A stretch of 64,000 nucleotides of DNA from Acidobacteriota bacterium (GTDB lineage: Bacteria; Acidobacteriota; Blastocatellia; UBA7656), in contig JBBPIG010000021.1 in the NCBI GenBank assembly GCA_038040445.1, positions 1 through 64,000 of the forward strand, given 5' to 3'. Position numbers and translations under genes: made by a program. Positions 1 to 8,120 of the stretch are shown one piece after another (position 1 is the stretch's first letter; each line of letters begins with the position of its first letter). Under the pieces are notes generated by a model that made no database searches, was not told the origin of the DNA, and saw only the letters and a list, made by a program, of their open reading frames with translations.

Positions 1-563
1 CTGATATAAGTCTGGGTCCGTCGTTGATTCCTCCTTTTTTCTTTGGTGGGCCTATTCCTGTGCCCGAGCTGCCACCCAGTGAGCCGGAACCTTTACCTGA
101 GCGGGACCCGCAGCAAAACGATCCATGCGAAATGCTTAAGGCTGCGGCCCGAGCGCACGTTGACAAACTGCTTGCAAGGTCAGGGCTGGATCAATTCATT
201 CGGGATAAGCAAATCTCGGAATCGGGAAAAGGTTATATTCTGAAGTTCTCTGATTTGCAGGCCGCACAAGACTACGTAAGAAACAGTGGATACTTCAACG
301 GAGGCGGAAGTTTTGGCTCAGCTTTCCATGTAGGTGAACTGCAACGGCTCGGTGACACAGGTCCATTTTCGGATTTTAGGTCTTTCACTGGCTCCTCGGG
401 CCTAGGGAAACGCAGCCTTCAGGTGACCTTTGGAACACTATTCGCTTATCTGGATACAGACAAGTTTAACTACCGGCAGGATCTGGTGGGGTTCTTCGGA
501 CACACTTTTGGCGAAGTGTTGCCGCATCTGGTGAAGAAGATAATTAAGAAGGGAGGTTGCTGA
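1..563 (+). CDS. C-terminal part of an RHS-type protein (5' end outside window)
   Basis: The frame is open to the left edge, so this is the end of a longer gene; the TTG at 24 is not a credible start. The visible 187 residues begin with a Pro-rich linker, then a globular tail containing a Gly-rich stretch and an end with FFGHTFGEVLP. I associate that kind of tail with acidobacterial RHS-repeat-associated proteins, from memory of the family and not from a search. A second RHS/YD fragment 3.2 kb downstream supports an RHS locus. The stop codon overlaps the ATG of the next gene by one base (TGATG), so the two are translationally coupled. Whether the tail is a toxin domain cannot be told from sequence alone. 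Confidence 0.6.
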   Translation, partial: DISLGPSLIPPFFFGGPIPVPELPPSEPEPLPERDPQQNDPCEMLKAAARAHVDKLLARSGLDQFIRDKQISESGKGYILKFSDLQAAQDYVRNSGYFNGGGSFGSAFHVGELQRLGDTGPFSDFRSFTGSSGLGKRSLQVTFGTLFAYLDTDKFNYRQDLVGFFGHTFGEVLPHLVKKIIKKGGC

Positions 564-1372
564 TGAAAGGGCTATTCCCCTTACTCGCGACTATGATAGT
601 CATGGTTGCTACGCCGCAGGCGGCTATCATGAACAACCAATCTAAGGATGACATTTCGCTGGAAAGAGCAAAGCATCTCTGGGAGATGGCTGTTGCCGCC
701 AAAGGGGGGCGGGAACGGCTGGATGCTGTTAAGAGCATAGCTATCACGCAGGACTTCGGTGGAAGGGGCCGGTCAACCGAGCTCTGCGTGTTTCCAGACA
801 AGTACTGGGCTTGGGAGGATCGCAGGCCGAGTAAGCTTGGCTTGGCGGCTGAGATGAGGAATTTCGAACGGAACATTGGCTATTTCGTTGTTGGGTATTT
901 GCCGAATGACCCGAAGAAATCTGAACTGAAACCGGAAGATAGAGCAAGTTTCAGAAACCCTCAGTTGATATACCTCCTCGAGACTAAATGGTTCAAGCCC
1001 GAGGTGCTCAGAGCGTACAAAGATAATCTGGGGTTGCATTCCGTGGATGTTGTCGAGACTAGGGTAGGTAAGTTTCGCATAGCCGTTTTCCTGGACACGA
1101 AGACCCATCTGCCCGTGCGGGTAGGATACTTTAGTAACTACGTTGACAAAATATTCACTTGGTACGGGCTGTCCGATTATCACGAAGTCAACGGCATACT
1201 GGTACCCCACTCAATCAGCTATGACGGGAGCCGAAACATCCCCGTCCAAGTCGAGATCAATGTCGATTACGACCCCGCCGTCTTTGAGCGACCACCGCGA
1301 ATTGATGATGGGCCATACCAATGGCGACCCAAAAGCTCAAAGCCAGCTAACAGTTCTGCGCGTCGAGTCTGA
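563..1372 (+). CDS. Secreted LolA-like/hypothetical protein, paralogue 1 of 3
   Basis: 269 residues. The ATG at 563 overlaps the upstream stop and has GGGAGG at 551-556, so it is preferred over the TTG at 557. Residues 1-22 form a signal peptide. The mature part opens with an A-x-x-LWEMAVAAKGGRERL segment, a motif typical of acidobacterial outer-membrane lipoprotein-sorting (LolA)-like proteins; the rest looks beta-rich with NPQLIYLLET and PHSISYDG blocks shared by all three paralogues. Coupling to the RHS tail suggests a role tied to it, such as periplasmic immunity or a secretion accessory, but that is inference. No catalytic motif seen. Confidence 0.75.
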   Translation: MKGLFPLLATMIVMVATPQAAIMNNQSKDDISLERAKHLWEMAVAAKGGRERLDAVKSIAITQDFGGRGRSTELCVFPDKYWAWEDRRPSKLGLAAEMRNFERNIGYFVVGYLPNDPKKSELKPEDRASFRNPQLIYLLETKWFKPEVLRAYKDNLGLHSVDVVETRVGKFRIAVFLDTKTHLPVRVGYFSNYVDKIFTWYGLSDYHEVNGILVPHSISYDGSRNIPVQVEINVDYDPAVFERPPRIDDGPYQWRPKSSKPANSSARRV

Positions 1373-1410
1373 AAAATAAAGAGGAATACTTAAGAGAAGA
1401 CGGGCTGGTG

Positions 1411-2190
1411 ATGAAAAGGTTACTCCATGTATTTGTAGTTATGATAGTCCTGTCGGTTACGCTGCGGGCAGCTATTAGGAATAACCAATCAAAGGATGAT
1501 AACCCGTCGGAAAAAGCGAAGCAGCTTTGGGAGATGGCTATCGCGGCCAAGGGTGGGCGAGAGCGGTTGAAAGCAGTTCAGAGCATAGCAATCACGCAGA
1601 CCTTTTCGGGACGAGGGCCGACAACAGAACTCTGTGTATTCCCGGATAAGTACTGGGTCTGGGAGGATCGCATGCCAACTAAACTCGGCTTGGCTGCCGA
1701 GGTGAGGAATTTCCAGCAAAACGTTGGCTACTTTGTCGTTGGCCACTTGCCAAATGACCCGAAGAAGTCTGAACTGAAGCCGGGAGCTAGATGGCCTATC
1801 ACTGAGTGCCAACTCATAAACCTACTTGAAACCAATTGGTTTAAGCCTCAGCTCCTCACGTCGTACAGGGGTAACCTAGGCTCCAACGCTGTTGATATTG
1901 TCGAGATCAAGGTAGATCAGTTTCGCACAGGCGTTTTCCTTGACTCGAAGACTCATCTGCCGGTTCGTATAGGATACTTCCTGCGCGATACGGGCGACCG
2001 AATCTTTAAGTCGTATGGGCTGTCTGATTATCGCGAGGTGAAGGGCATTCTAGTGCCTCATTCAATCAGCTACAATGGCGGCCGCAGTATACCGCTGAAG
2101 ATCGAAATAAATGTCGACTATGATCCTGCCATCTTCGAGCGGGCACCGCGCATCGCTGATGGGGCCGAACAGTGGCGGGCGAAACGCTAG
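1411..2190 (+). CDS. Secreted LolA-like/hypothetical protein, paralogue 2 of 3
   Basis: 259 residues from ATG 1411 (a GTG directly precedes it at 1408). Signal peptide at residues 1-22. Clearly homologous along its full length to the genes on either side: shared AKGGRERLKAVQSIAIT, ELCVFPDKYWVWEDR, GYFVVGHLPNDPKKSELKP and PHSISYNGG blocks. It shares at least 79 identical consecutive bases with the third paralogue (1531-1609 versus 2398-2476), which points to recent duplication or gene conversion. Only 38 bp from the previous gene and 21 bp from the next, so probably one operon. Function unknown. Confidence 0.75.
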   Translation: MKRLLHVFVVMIVLSVTLRAAIRNNQSKDDNPSEKAKQLWEMAIAAKGGRERLKAVQSIAITQTFSGRGPTTELCVFPDKYWVWEDRMPTKLGLAAEVRNFQQNVGYFVVGHLPNDPKKSELKPGARWPITECQLINLLETNWFKPQLLTSYRGNLGSNAVDIVEIKVDQFRTGVFLDSKTHLPVRIGYFLRDTGDRIFKSYGLSDYREVKGILVPHSISYNGGRSIPLKIEINVDYDPAIFERAPRIADGAEQWRAKR

Positions 2191-2211
2191 AAGGATTCAC
2201 GGCACTTCTTT

Positions 2212-3633
2212 ATGTTAATTCGTGATGATCGAAAGGTAGGCCGTTGCAGCACGGTGGCGATCTTGTCGCTCTTAGTCGCGAGTTTGGCATCGGCACAGAT
2301 GGATGCTCGCACCCGTCCGTGTCTCGAGCTAAGTGGGAGTATCATTGACGGACAATCAAAGGGCGAAAGTTCCCTCGAAAGAGCAAAGCAACTCTGGGAG
2401 ATGGCTATCGCGGCCAAGGGTGGGCGAGAGCGGTTGAAAGCAGTTCAGAGCATAGCAATCACGCAGACCTTTTCGGTAAGAGGGTCGTCAACAGAACTCT
2501 GTGTATTCCCGGATAAGTACTGGGCCTGGGAGGATCGCAGGCCATCCAAGCTCGGCTTGGCAGCCGAGGTGAGGAATTTCCAGCAAAACGTCGGCTACTT
2601 TGTCGTGGGGCACTTGCCAAATGACCCGAAGAAGTCTGAACTGAAGCCGGAAGCTAGATGGCCTCTAACTGAGTGCCAATTGCTCTATCTACTTGAGACG
2701 AGATGGTCCGCGCCCGAATTGCTCAAGGCATCCCGGAGCAAAGTGGGATCGACGGATGTTGATGTACTGGAGGTCAAGATAGATCCCTTCCGCGTTGCTG
2801 TTTATCTTGATTCGAAGACCCCCCTTCCTGTTCGCATAGGATACCTCAGCAAGTACACCGGCAAGATTTTTCAATGGCACGGGTTCTCCGATTACCGTGA
2901 GGCTAATGGCATCTTCCTGCCACACACAATCAGCTATGACGGGGACCGGAGCATCCCCTTGCAGGTGGAGATCAACGTCCATTATGACCCCGCCGTGTTT
3001 GAACGGCCGCCGCGAATCGACGAGGGACCATTCCAGTGGCGCGCCAAAGGCGTAAAGCCAACCTCGAACAATTCTGCGCCGCCCAAGCCTGATGACGGGA
3101 TCAATCCAAAGCAAATCCAGCAGGCCATCAATCAACTCCACCAGAAGGATGAGAACGTGTACATCGAAGGGAGAGATCTATTGCTCCGCGCCGGACCCAT
3201 TGTAATCCCCGCATTAACAGATGCGACCAAGGGCAAGCGCGGAGAACAACGGTACAGACTAGCTTCGATCTTGCTAGAGCTTGATGAGGAGAACGAGACC
3301 GCCGTAAATGCGTTTCACGAGTTGCTGCTGGACAGGGACGAGGACGGGCTGTTGCGAAGACATTCAGCTTTTCAGCTTGCGAGTTGCAATAAGGGCATAA
3401 TGGTTCTTATCAGTCTGCTGAAAAACAAGGATGTTTTTGTGAGGCGCAGCGTGCTGTTCGCCTTTGATGAGTTGACAGAACAAAGCAAGATACCTGACCT
3501 AGTCAAGAAGGCTGTTCCGCTTCTGAAGGAATTGTTGAAAGACTCGGATGAGATAGTAAGAGGAATGGCGGAAGAAGTTCTTGAGCAGATTACTGCAACA
3601 AAGAGCAACAACTCTGCTTGTAACACCGGCTGA
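2212..3633 (+). CDS. Secreted LolA-like protein with C-terminal HEAT-like repeats, paralogue 3 of 3
   Basis: 473 residues, about 210 more than its two upstream paralogues. Residues 1-28 form a signal peptide, about 45-290 match the paralogues, and about 305-470 are alpha-helical with repeated hydrophobic patterns (ALTDATKGKRGEQRYRLASI; VLISLLKNKDVFVRRSVLFA; LLKELLKDSDEIVRGMAEEV) typical of HEAT repeats. A short Ser/Pro/Asn-rich linker joins the halves. The fusion suggests a protein-binding extension. The gene ends the tandem array; downstream lies decayed RHS sequence. Confidence 0.75.
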   Translation: MLIRDDRKVGRCSTVAILSLLVASLASAQMDARTRPCLELSGSIIDGQSKGESSLERAKQLWEMAIAAKGGRERLKAVQSIAITQTFSVRGSSTELCVFPDKYWAWEDRRPSKLGLAAEVRNFQQNVGYFVVGHLPNDPKKSELKPEARWPLTECQLLYLLETRWSAPELLKASRSKVGSTDVDVLEVKIDPFRVAVYLDSKTPLPVRIGYLSKYTGKIFQWHGFSDYREANGIFLPHTISYDGDRSIPLQVEINVHYDPAVFERPPRIDEGPFQWRAKGVKPTSNNSAPPKPDDGINPKQIQQAINQLHQKDENVYIEGRDLLLRAGPIVIPALTDATKGKRGEQRYRLASILLELDEENETAVNAFHELLLDRDEDGLLRRHSAFQLASCNKGIMVLISLLKNKDVFVRRSVLFAFDELTEQSKIPDLVKKAVPLLKELLKDSDEIVRGMAEEVLEQITATKSNNSACNTG

Positions 3634-3749
3634 ACGAATTAGCCAACACAGACTTTTCGGCCGCTCCGAAACACCCACCCCAGTCTTCGTCTCTGAGCGG
3701 TGTGACTTACACGACGATGTTATCGGGGGCATGAAATGATGGTCAGTGA

Positions 3750-4448
3750 AGCCGCGATAGTACTTACTCGTTTTCTGTCTCTAATCGAGCCTTCTCAGGC
3801 TCATTAGCGCAAGTGGCTCTTTCAGGTCAGAACGGCAGCGGCTCTACGGCGGGCAATGCCGCGCAGTTGATGAGCGTCAGTGGGACGATCAACGGCACAA
3901 CGGAGAGTGCGGGCTTCACCTATGACCTGCAGGGACGCCTGGCTACGTCGAGCCAGACCAGCAATGGAGCAAGTGCGCAGCGGCGATTTGCCTACGACCG
4001 CTGGGGCAACCGCACTACTGCGTGGGATGCGGTGACCGGTGGAAATCAGATTCAGACGGTGACGTTGCAGCAGAGTGGCGGCGTGCCGACTAATCAGATC
4101 GCGACAGTGAATGCGGTTGGCTTCAGCTATGATGCGGCGGGCAACGTGACTAATGCCGGATCACACAGCTACACGTACGACGCAGAGAATCGGGTAGTAA
4201 GCATCGACGGAGGGGCAGCGCAGTATGCGTATGATCACCGAAACTGGCGAGTGAAGAAGATAGCATCTGGAGCTACAACGCACTACGTGATATCGAGATC
4301 AGAACCGGTCATGATAGTTCCGGCGAACGCTTCGAGATCCCATCGACGTGGAAGGCCGGTAAGCTATTCCAAATGCTATACTATGGGACTCATAGACGGT
4401 GAAGATCCGACCTATCTTCAAAGAACTGCGGCAACTATAGACAAATGA
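3750..4448 (+). pseudogene. Decayed RHS/YD-repeat fragment
   Basis: The frame opens after a stop at 3747 with no convincing start (first GTG at 3813) and carries YD-repeat signatures: FTYDLQGRLATSS, FAYDRWGNRTTAW, FSYDAAGNVTNAG, YTYDAENRVVSIDGG and YAYDHRNWRVKKI. The usual RHS core ends near GATTHYV at about 4290. The frame then continues with non-RHS residues, while the next frame from about 4291 reads RDIEIRTGHDSSGERFEIPS before its own stop, as if a different C-terminal cassette was joined out of frame. I read this as a truncated RHS gene or orphan RHS cassette. Confidence 0.65.
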
Positions 4449-4678
4449 TCCGCGATATAGGACGAAGCCCTATTACTGGTGTGGCTTCGTTGTGGTAGGC
4501 GAAGGCGGCGGGAGTGCTCCGTGCCGCGCCACGATCTGACTGTCTCCAGCAGCTTCTTTACACGCTCATTATTCGGCTGATCTATGAGATGAGTTTGAAA
4601 CTCTCGCTCAGCCTCGTCGAGCAACCCGGTCTCAGCGTACAGTACCCCCGCGCCGCATGCGAGACTGTGCCATTTATC
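4418..4678 (-). pseudogene. Remnant of a TPR-protein C-terminus
   Basis: On the minus strand the frame reads AGVLYAETGLLDEAEREFQT followed by NERVKKLLETVRSW, which looks like the last tetratricopeptide repeat and tail of a TPR protein. The frame is closed upstream by a TAG at 4679-4681, and the neighbouring frame upstream reads EKALVAELNRRI, so the gene appears frameshifted and truncated. No promoter or start is visible. The 310-bp gap between the RHS fragment and the ligase gene contains only this. Confidence 0.4.
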
Positions 4679-4758
4679 CTACGATTCAGTTCAGCTACCA
4701 GTGCCTTCTCCATTACCCTGAATTCCGCACGAGCTGGCACAGCCGGTGCACTCCAAAA

Positions 4759-6057
4759 CTAACCGATTCTCTTGAACCGTCGCGCCTTGAACTCGTAGCG
4801 CGGGAGGCTGCCCGTCGCCGCCTGTTCAACGCTGACCCGAATGCTGTACTGCGTTCGGAACGCATGAGTCAGTAAGCGCGCGGTATCGTCGAAAGAAGCC
4901 GCCGTTTCAATCCTGATAGACAAATCATCCATACCAGCGACCCGGCGGATGTTCACTTCGTACTCCGAGATGTTTCGCAAGCTGCGAATCAAGTCATCAA
5001 TCGCGCTCGGATACAGATTGACTCCGCGCACTATGATCATATCGTCAGCGCGACCTACCACGCCGCCCTTGATCCGAGCGAACCCCCTTCCGCAATCGCA
5101 CGGCTCGGTTGTCAGCTCGACCAGGTCTCCAGTCCGATACCGCAGCACCGGCATCCCTGCGCGGCCAAGGTTCGTTATCACAAGCTCACCGCGCTGACCT
5201 TCGTCGATTGACGCGCCGCTTTCAGGGTCGATCATCTCGAAGATGAACTCGGCCTCGTTTAAATGGATCGCCCCGGTTTGAGCTTCGCAGTCAAAAGCCC
5301 ACGCGCCGGCTTCGGTCGCGCCCGCGTGATCGAAACAAGTCGCGCCCCACGCCGCTTCAATCGCGCGCTTGACGTTCGGCAGGCTTGCGCCCGGCTCGCC
5401 GGCATAGATGCCTATTCGAATTGCCGACGAGTGCAAATCAATTCCGAGCACCCGCGAAACCTCGGCGAGACGCAGCGCATAGGTCGGTGTGCAAACGATC
5501 ACCGTCGCCCGATTGTCCAGTAGACACTGCAGCCGCTGTTCGGAATTCATGCCGCCGCCCGAAATACACATTGCGCCGATATGCCGCGCGCCCGAGATCG
5601 CCGTCCAGTGGCTGATGTAAGGCCCAAACGAGAACGCGCAAAAGACGATGTCATCCGGGGTCACGTCGGCAGCGCGATAAACATATCCCCAACAGCGCAT
5701 CCACCAGTCCCAATCCTCTTTGGTGTCGAGGCACTTCAGCGGCCGCCCTGTCGTGCCCGAAGTCTGGTGAAAGTAGCGATAGCGCGAGAGCGGGTAAGTG
5801 AGCAGTCTCCCAAACGGCGGATGCTCGAGCTGTTCGTCGACCAGTTCTTGTTTGGTGGTGAATGGGAATCGGCGCAAGTCGTCCCCGCGCTCGATGCGTG
5901 TAAGGTCAAATCCGGCGGCGCGAGCTTTTTCTTGATAAAACTGGTTGGTACGCAGCTCGCCCGTCAGAGCGCGAAGCCGTTCGTCCTGTAGCTCGCGAAG
6001 CTGGTCTGGTGAAAGCGTCTCGAGCCGGCGATCATAAAAGTGCGCTTCGTTTGTCAC
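4759..6057 (-). CDS. Phenylacetate-CoA ligase-like adenylate-forming enzyme
   Basis: 432 residues, the usual length for PaaK-type ligases. The AMP-binding motif HQTSGTTGRPLK lies near residues 101-112, the second motif DHAGATEAGAW near 242-252, and the adenylate-binding YRTGDLVEL near 307-315; a C-terminal PaaK-type domain follows (RGVNLYPSAIDDLIR). Expected reaction: ATP-dependent CoA thioesterification of an aryl or related acid; the substrate cannot be read off. Its ATG overlaps the rsmE stop by 4 bases (ATGA), so it is the last gene of the leftward operon. No other paa genes are nearby, so a role in phenylacetate catabolism is not supported by context. Confidence 0.85.
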   Translation of the reverse strand: MTNEAHFYDRRLETLSPDQLRELQDERLRALTGELRTNQFYQEKARAAGFDLTRIERGDDLRRFPFTTKQELVDEQLEHPPFGRLLTYPLSRYRYFHQTSGTTGRPLKCLDTKEDWDWWMRCWGYVYRAADVTPDDIVFCAFSFGPYISHWTAISGARHIGAMCISGGGMNSEQRLQCLLDNRATVIVCTPTYALRLAEVSRVLGIDLHSSAIRIGIYAGEPGASLPNVKRAIEAAWGATCFDHAGATEAGAWAFDCEAQTGAIHLNEAEFIFEMIDPESGASIDEGQRGELVITNLGRAGMPVLRYRTGDLVELTTEPCDCGRGFARIKGGVVGRADDMIIVRGVNLYPSAIDDLIRSLRNISEYEVNIRRVAGMDDLSIRIETAASFDDTARLLTHAFRTQYSIRVSVEQAATGSLPRYEFKARRFKRIG

Positions 6058-6854
6058 TCCGTCCCTCTCGTTGAAAGACCGCCCATCGCATTCTGGATCA
6101 ATGCTATCGCGACCACGGCGGCGGTCTCAGTCCTCAAAACCCGCGGACCAAGGGTGACTGATTTGCAACCAAACTCGTTTAACAGTGCCAGCTCTTCATC
6201 GCTCCATCCGCCTTCTGGTCCGACTAGCGCGACGACGGGGCTCCCGTTCGATATCCCGTCGAGCGCATCGGTCAACGTAACGCCGCCTCTTTCGCTGAAA
6301 AGCAGCAGTGCTCGGTGAGTCTGAGAAGAAAGGGCAGGTGAGCTCCGAACCGGCGGCGATTGGTCGCTGTCGCTGAAAAACTCCTGAAGAGTGCGTGGAG
6401 CGGTTATCTCCACAAGCTTGCGGCGGCCGCATTGCTTCAGCGCTTCGAGCGATATTCGCCGCCATCTCTCGACCCGCCTGGTTCTCTGTTGATCGTCGAG
6501 CCTCACGTCTGCGTATCGAGTCACCAGCGGCGCGATCCGGCTGACACCCAGCTCGGTCGCCTTCTGAATTATGAAGTCGAACTTCTCCCCTTTGGCCAGC
6601 GCGTGAGCAAGAGTTAGATGAAGCGGTGACTCGACAATATCGCAGAGCGCATCCGTGATTTCCAACTGTGCGTAGGTGTCCTTCAAGCTGCGAAAGCTGC
6701 ACTTGTACTCGTTGCCACAGCCGTCAAAGACGAAGGCCTCATCCCCGGGGGTCATCCGCAGCACGTGCATCAAGTGGTGCGTTTCGTCCGCTGAAAGAGT
6801 TACGATCTCCGCTTCGATGCTGTCGGGCGGTGCGTAGAATCTTCGACGCGCCAT
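6054..6854 (-). CDS. rsmE: 16S rRNA m3U1498 methyltransferase RsmE
   Basis: 266 residues starting MARRRFYAPP, a typical RsmE N-terminus (PUA-like domain), followed by a SPOUT methyltransferase domain with the C-terminal knot motif VALVGPEGGWSDEE and LGPRVLRTETA. It methylates U1498 of 16S rRNA in the 30S subunit. The frame is open 80 codons further upstream, but that stretch is translated intergenic repeat (GAQASLPAW-like), so the ATG at 6854 is the start. It follows prmA, a pairing common in many bacteria. Confidence 0.93.
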   Translation of the reverse strand: MARRRFYAPPDSIEAEIVTLSADETHHLMHVLRMTPGDEAFVFDGCGNEYKCSFRSLKDTYAQLEITDALCDIVESPLHLTLAHALAKGEKFDFIIQKATELGVSRIAPLVTRYADVRLDDQQRTRRVERWRRISLEALKQCGRRKLVEITAPRTLQEFFSDSDQSPPVRSSPALSSQTHRALLLFSERGGVTLTDALDGISNGSPVVALVGPEGGWSDEELALLNEFGCKSVTLGPRVLRTETAAVVAIALIQNAMGGLSTRGTE

Positions 6855-6865
6855 TCTTTCTCTCC

Positions 6866-7036
<171 letters not shown>

Positions 7037-7041
7037 GCAAG

Positions 7042-7983
7042 CTAAGCTCTTCGCGCGATGAGCGCACACCACTCGCCCGCGTGCCGCCGTTCAATCACTC
7101 TGCAACCGGCGGCGCCGAGCGAGAGCTCAACATCCTCGGCGAGCTCACTGAGTACGCCTGACAGTATCATCAGACCTTCGGGAGCGAGGCAACCCGCAAG
7201 TTCAGCCATCAAGGCGACGATGACTTCTGCCGTCAAATTCGCTACTACTACATCGAACGCCTGACCGGTCAGACCTAAATCATGGCCCGGCTGCCCTTCG
7301 ATCAATTCGATGGAGCCCGAGACGCCGTTGATCGCGACGTTCTCGCGCGCGACTCCGACCGCTTGCGGATCAACGTCGATTGCGACTACACGCGAACCGG
7401 CCGCGAGCGCCGCCGCCGCAATCGCAAGTATCCCTGTCCCGGTTCCTACATCCAGCAGGCTGCCCCCGTGCCAGTAGCGTTCGATTGCTTCCAAACACAG
7501 CCGCGTAGTCTCGTGTGTCCCGGTGCCGAAGGCCATGCCGGGATCGATTTGAATCACCACCCGGCCCTCGCTCTTGTCGGGGAGCTTCCAGGATGGCGCG
7601 ACAACCAGCCGGCTGCCGATCTCAACAGCTTCGAATCCTTCTTTCCATTTCTGCATCCAGTCCTGTTCTGGAACTGGCGAAATGGAACAACTGCTCAGCG
7701 CATCGCGCCGTCCGGTTCGCGCGAACTCGGCTTCAACTCCCCGTTTGATATCGTCCGCGTTTACGGCGCCATCGAAGTACGCGCCGAGCTTCACCGCATC
7801 AGCGCTCTCCTCGAGCGTGACGATCCCGGTTGACCCGAGGTCGAAGAGTAGCGCGCTTGCCTCTTCTTCGGCATCTCGCGAGACATCGAGCGTGACGAGC
7901 CACCAGTGAGGATTGCCGATTGCCGATTGCCGATTGCCAGAATTTCCGATTGCCGATTGGCGATTGTCGATTGGAGAGCTCAT
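7042..7983 (-). CDS. prmA: Ribosomal protein L11 methyltransferase PrmA
   Basis: 313 residues. The conserved part starts at about residue 26 (WWLVTLDVSRDAEEEA); the SAM-binding motifs are MAFGTGTHETT and LLDVGTGTGILAIAAAAL, and the motif IV-like segment is DVVVANLTAEVI. It trimethylates L11 on the ribosome. The first 25 residues (NRQSAIGN repeated twice) are encoded by the CGATTGC repeat cluster, which also supplies the ATG; no strong Shine-Dalgarno is visible and no alternative start lies before the conserved part. Confidence 0.9.
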   Translation of the reverse strand: MSSPIDNRQSAIGNSGNRQSAIGNPHWWLVTLDVSRDAEEEASALLFDLGSTGIVTLEESADAVKLGAYFDGAVNADDIKRGVEAEFARTGRRDALSSCSISPVPEQDWMQKWKEGFEAVEIGSRLVVAPSWKLPDKSEGRVVIQIDPGMAFGTGTHETTRLCLEAIERYWHGGSLLDVGTGTGILAIAAAALAAGSRVVAIDVDPQAVGVARENVAINGVSGSIELIEGQPGHDLGLTGQAFDVVVANLTAEVIVALMAELAGCLAPEGLMILSGVLSELAEDVELSLGAAGCRVIERRHAGEWCALIARRA

Positions 7984-8120
7984 ACGTTGAATGATGCCTT
8001 GCGCTTAACTGCCTCACAACGGAATTCAATCGGCAATCGGAAACCACCGAATCCTCAATCGGCAATCGCCAATCGGAAATCACCGAATCGCCAATCGTCA
8101 ATCGGAAATCACCGGATTCC
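7911..8120. repeat. CGATTGC/GCAATCG iterated inverted repeat cluster
   Basis: From 7911 to 7975 the sequence repeats GATTGCCGATTGC units on the + strand; from 8026 to 8120 the complementary units (AATCGGCAATCG, CGCCAATCGGAAATCACCG) recur, so the two arms can pair across about 50 bases. The left arm lies inside prmA and encodes its N-terminus; the right arm abuts the end of era. Similar GGATTGCGGATT units occur near 19.9 and 27.3 kb. Confidence 0.85.
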
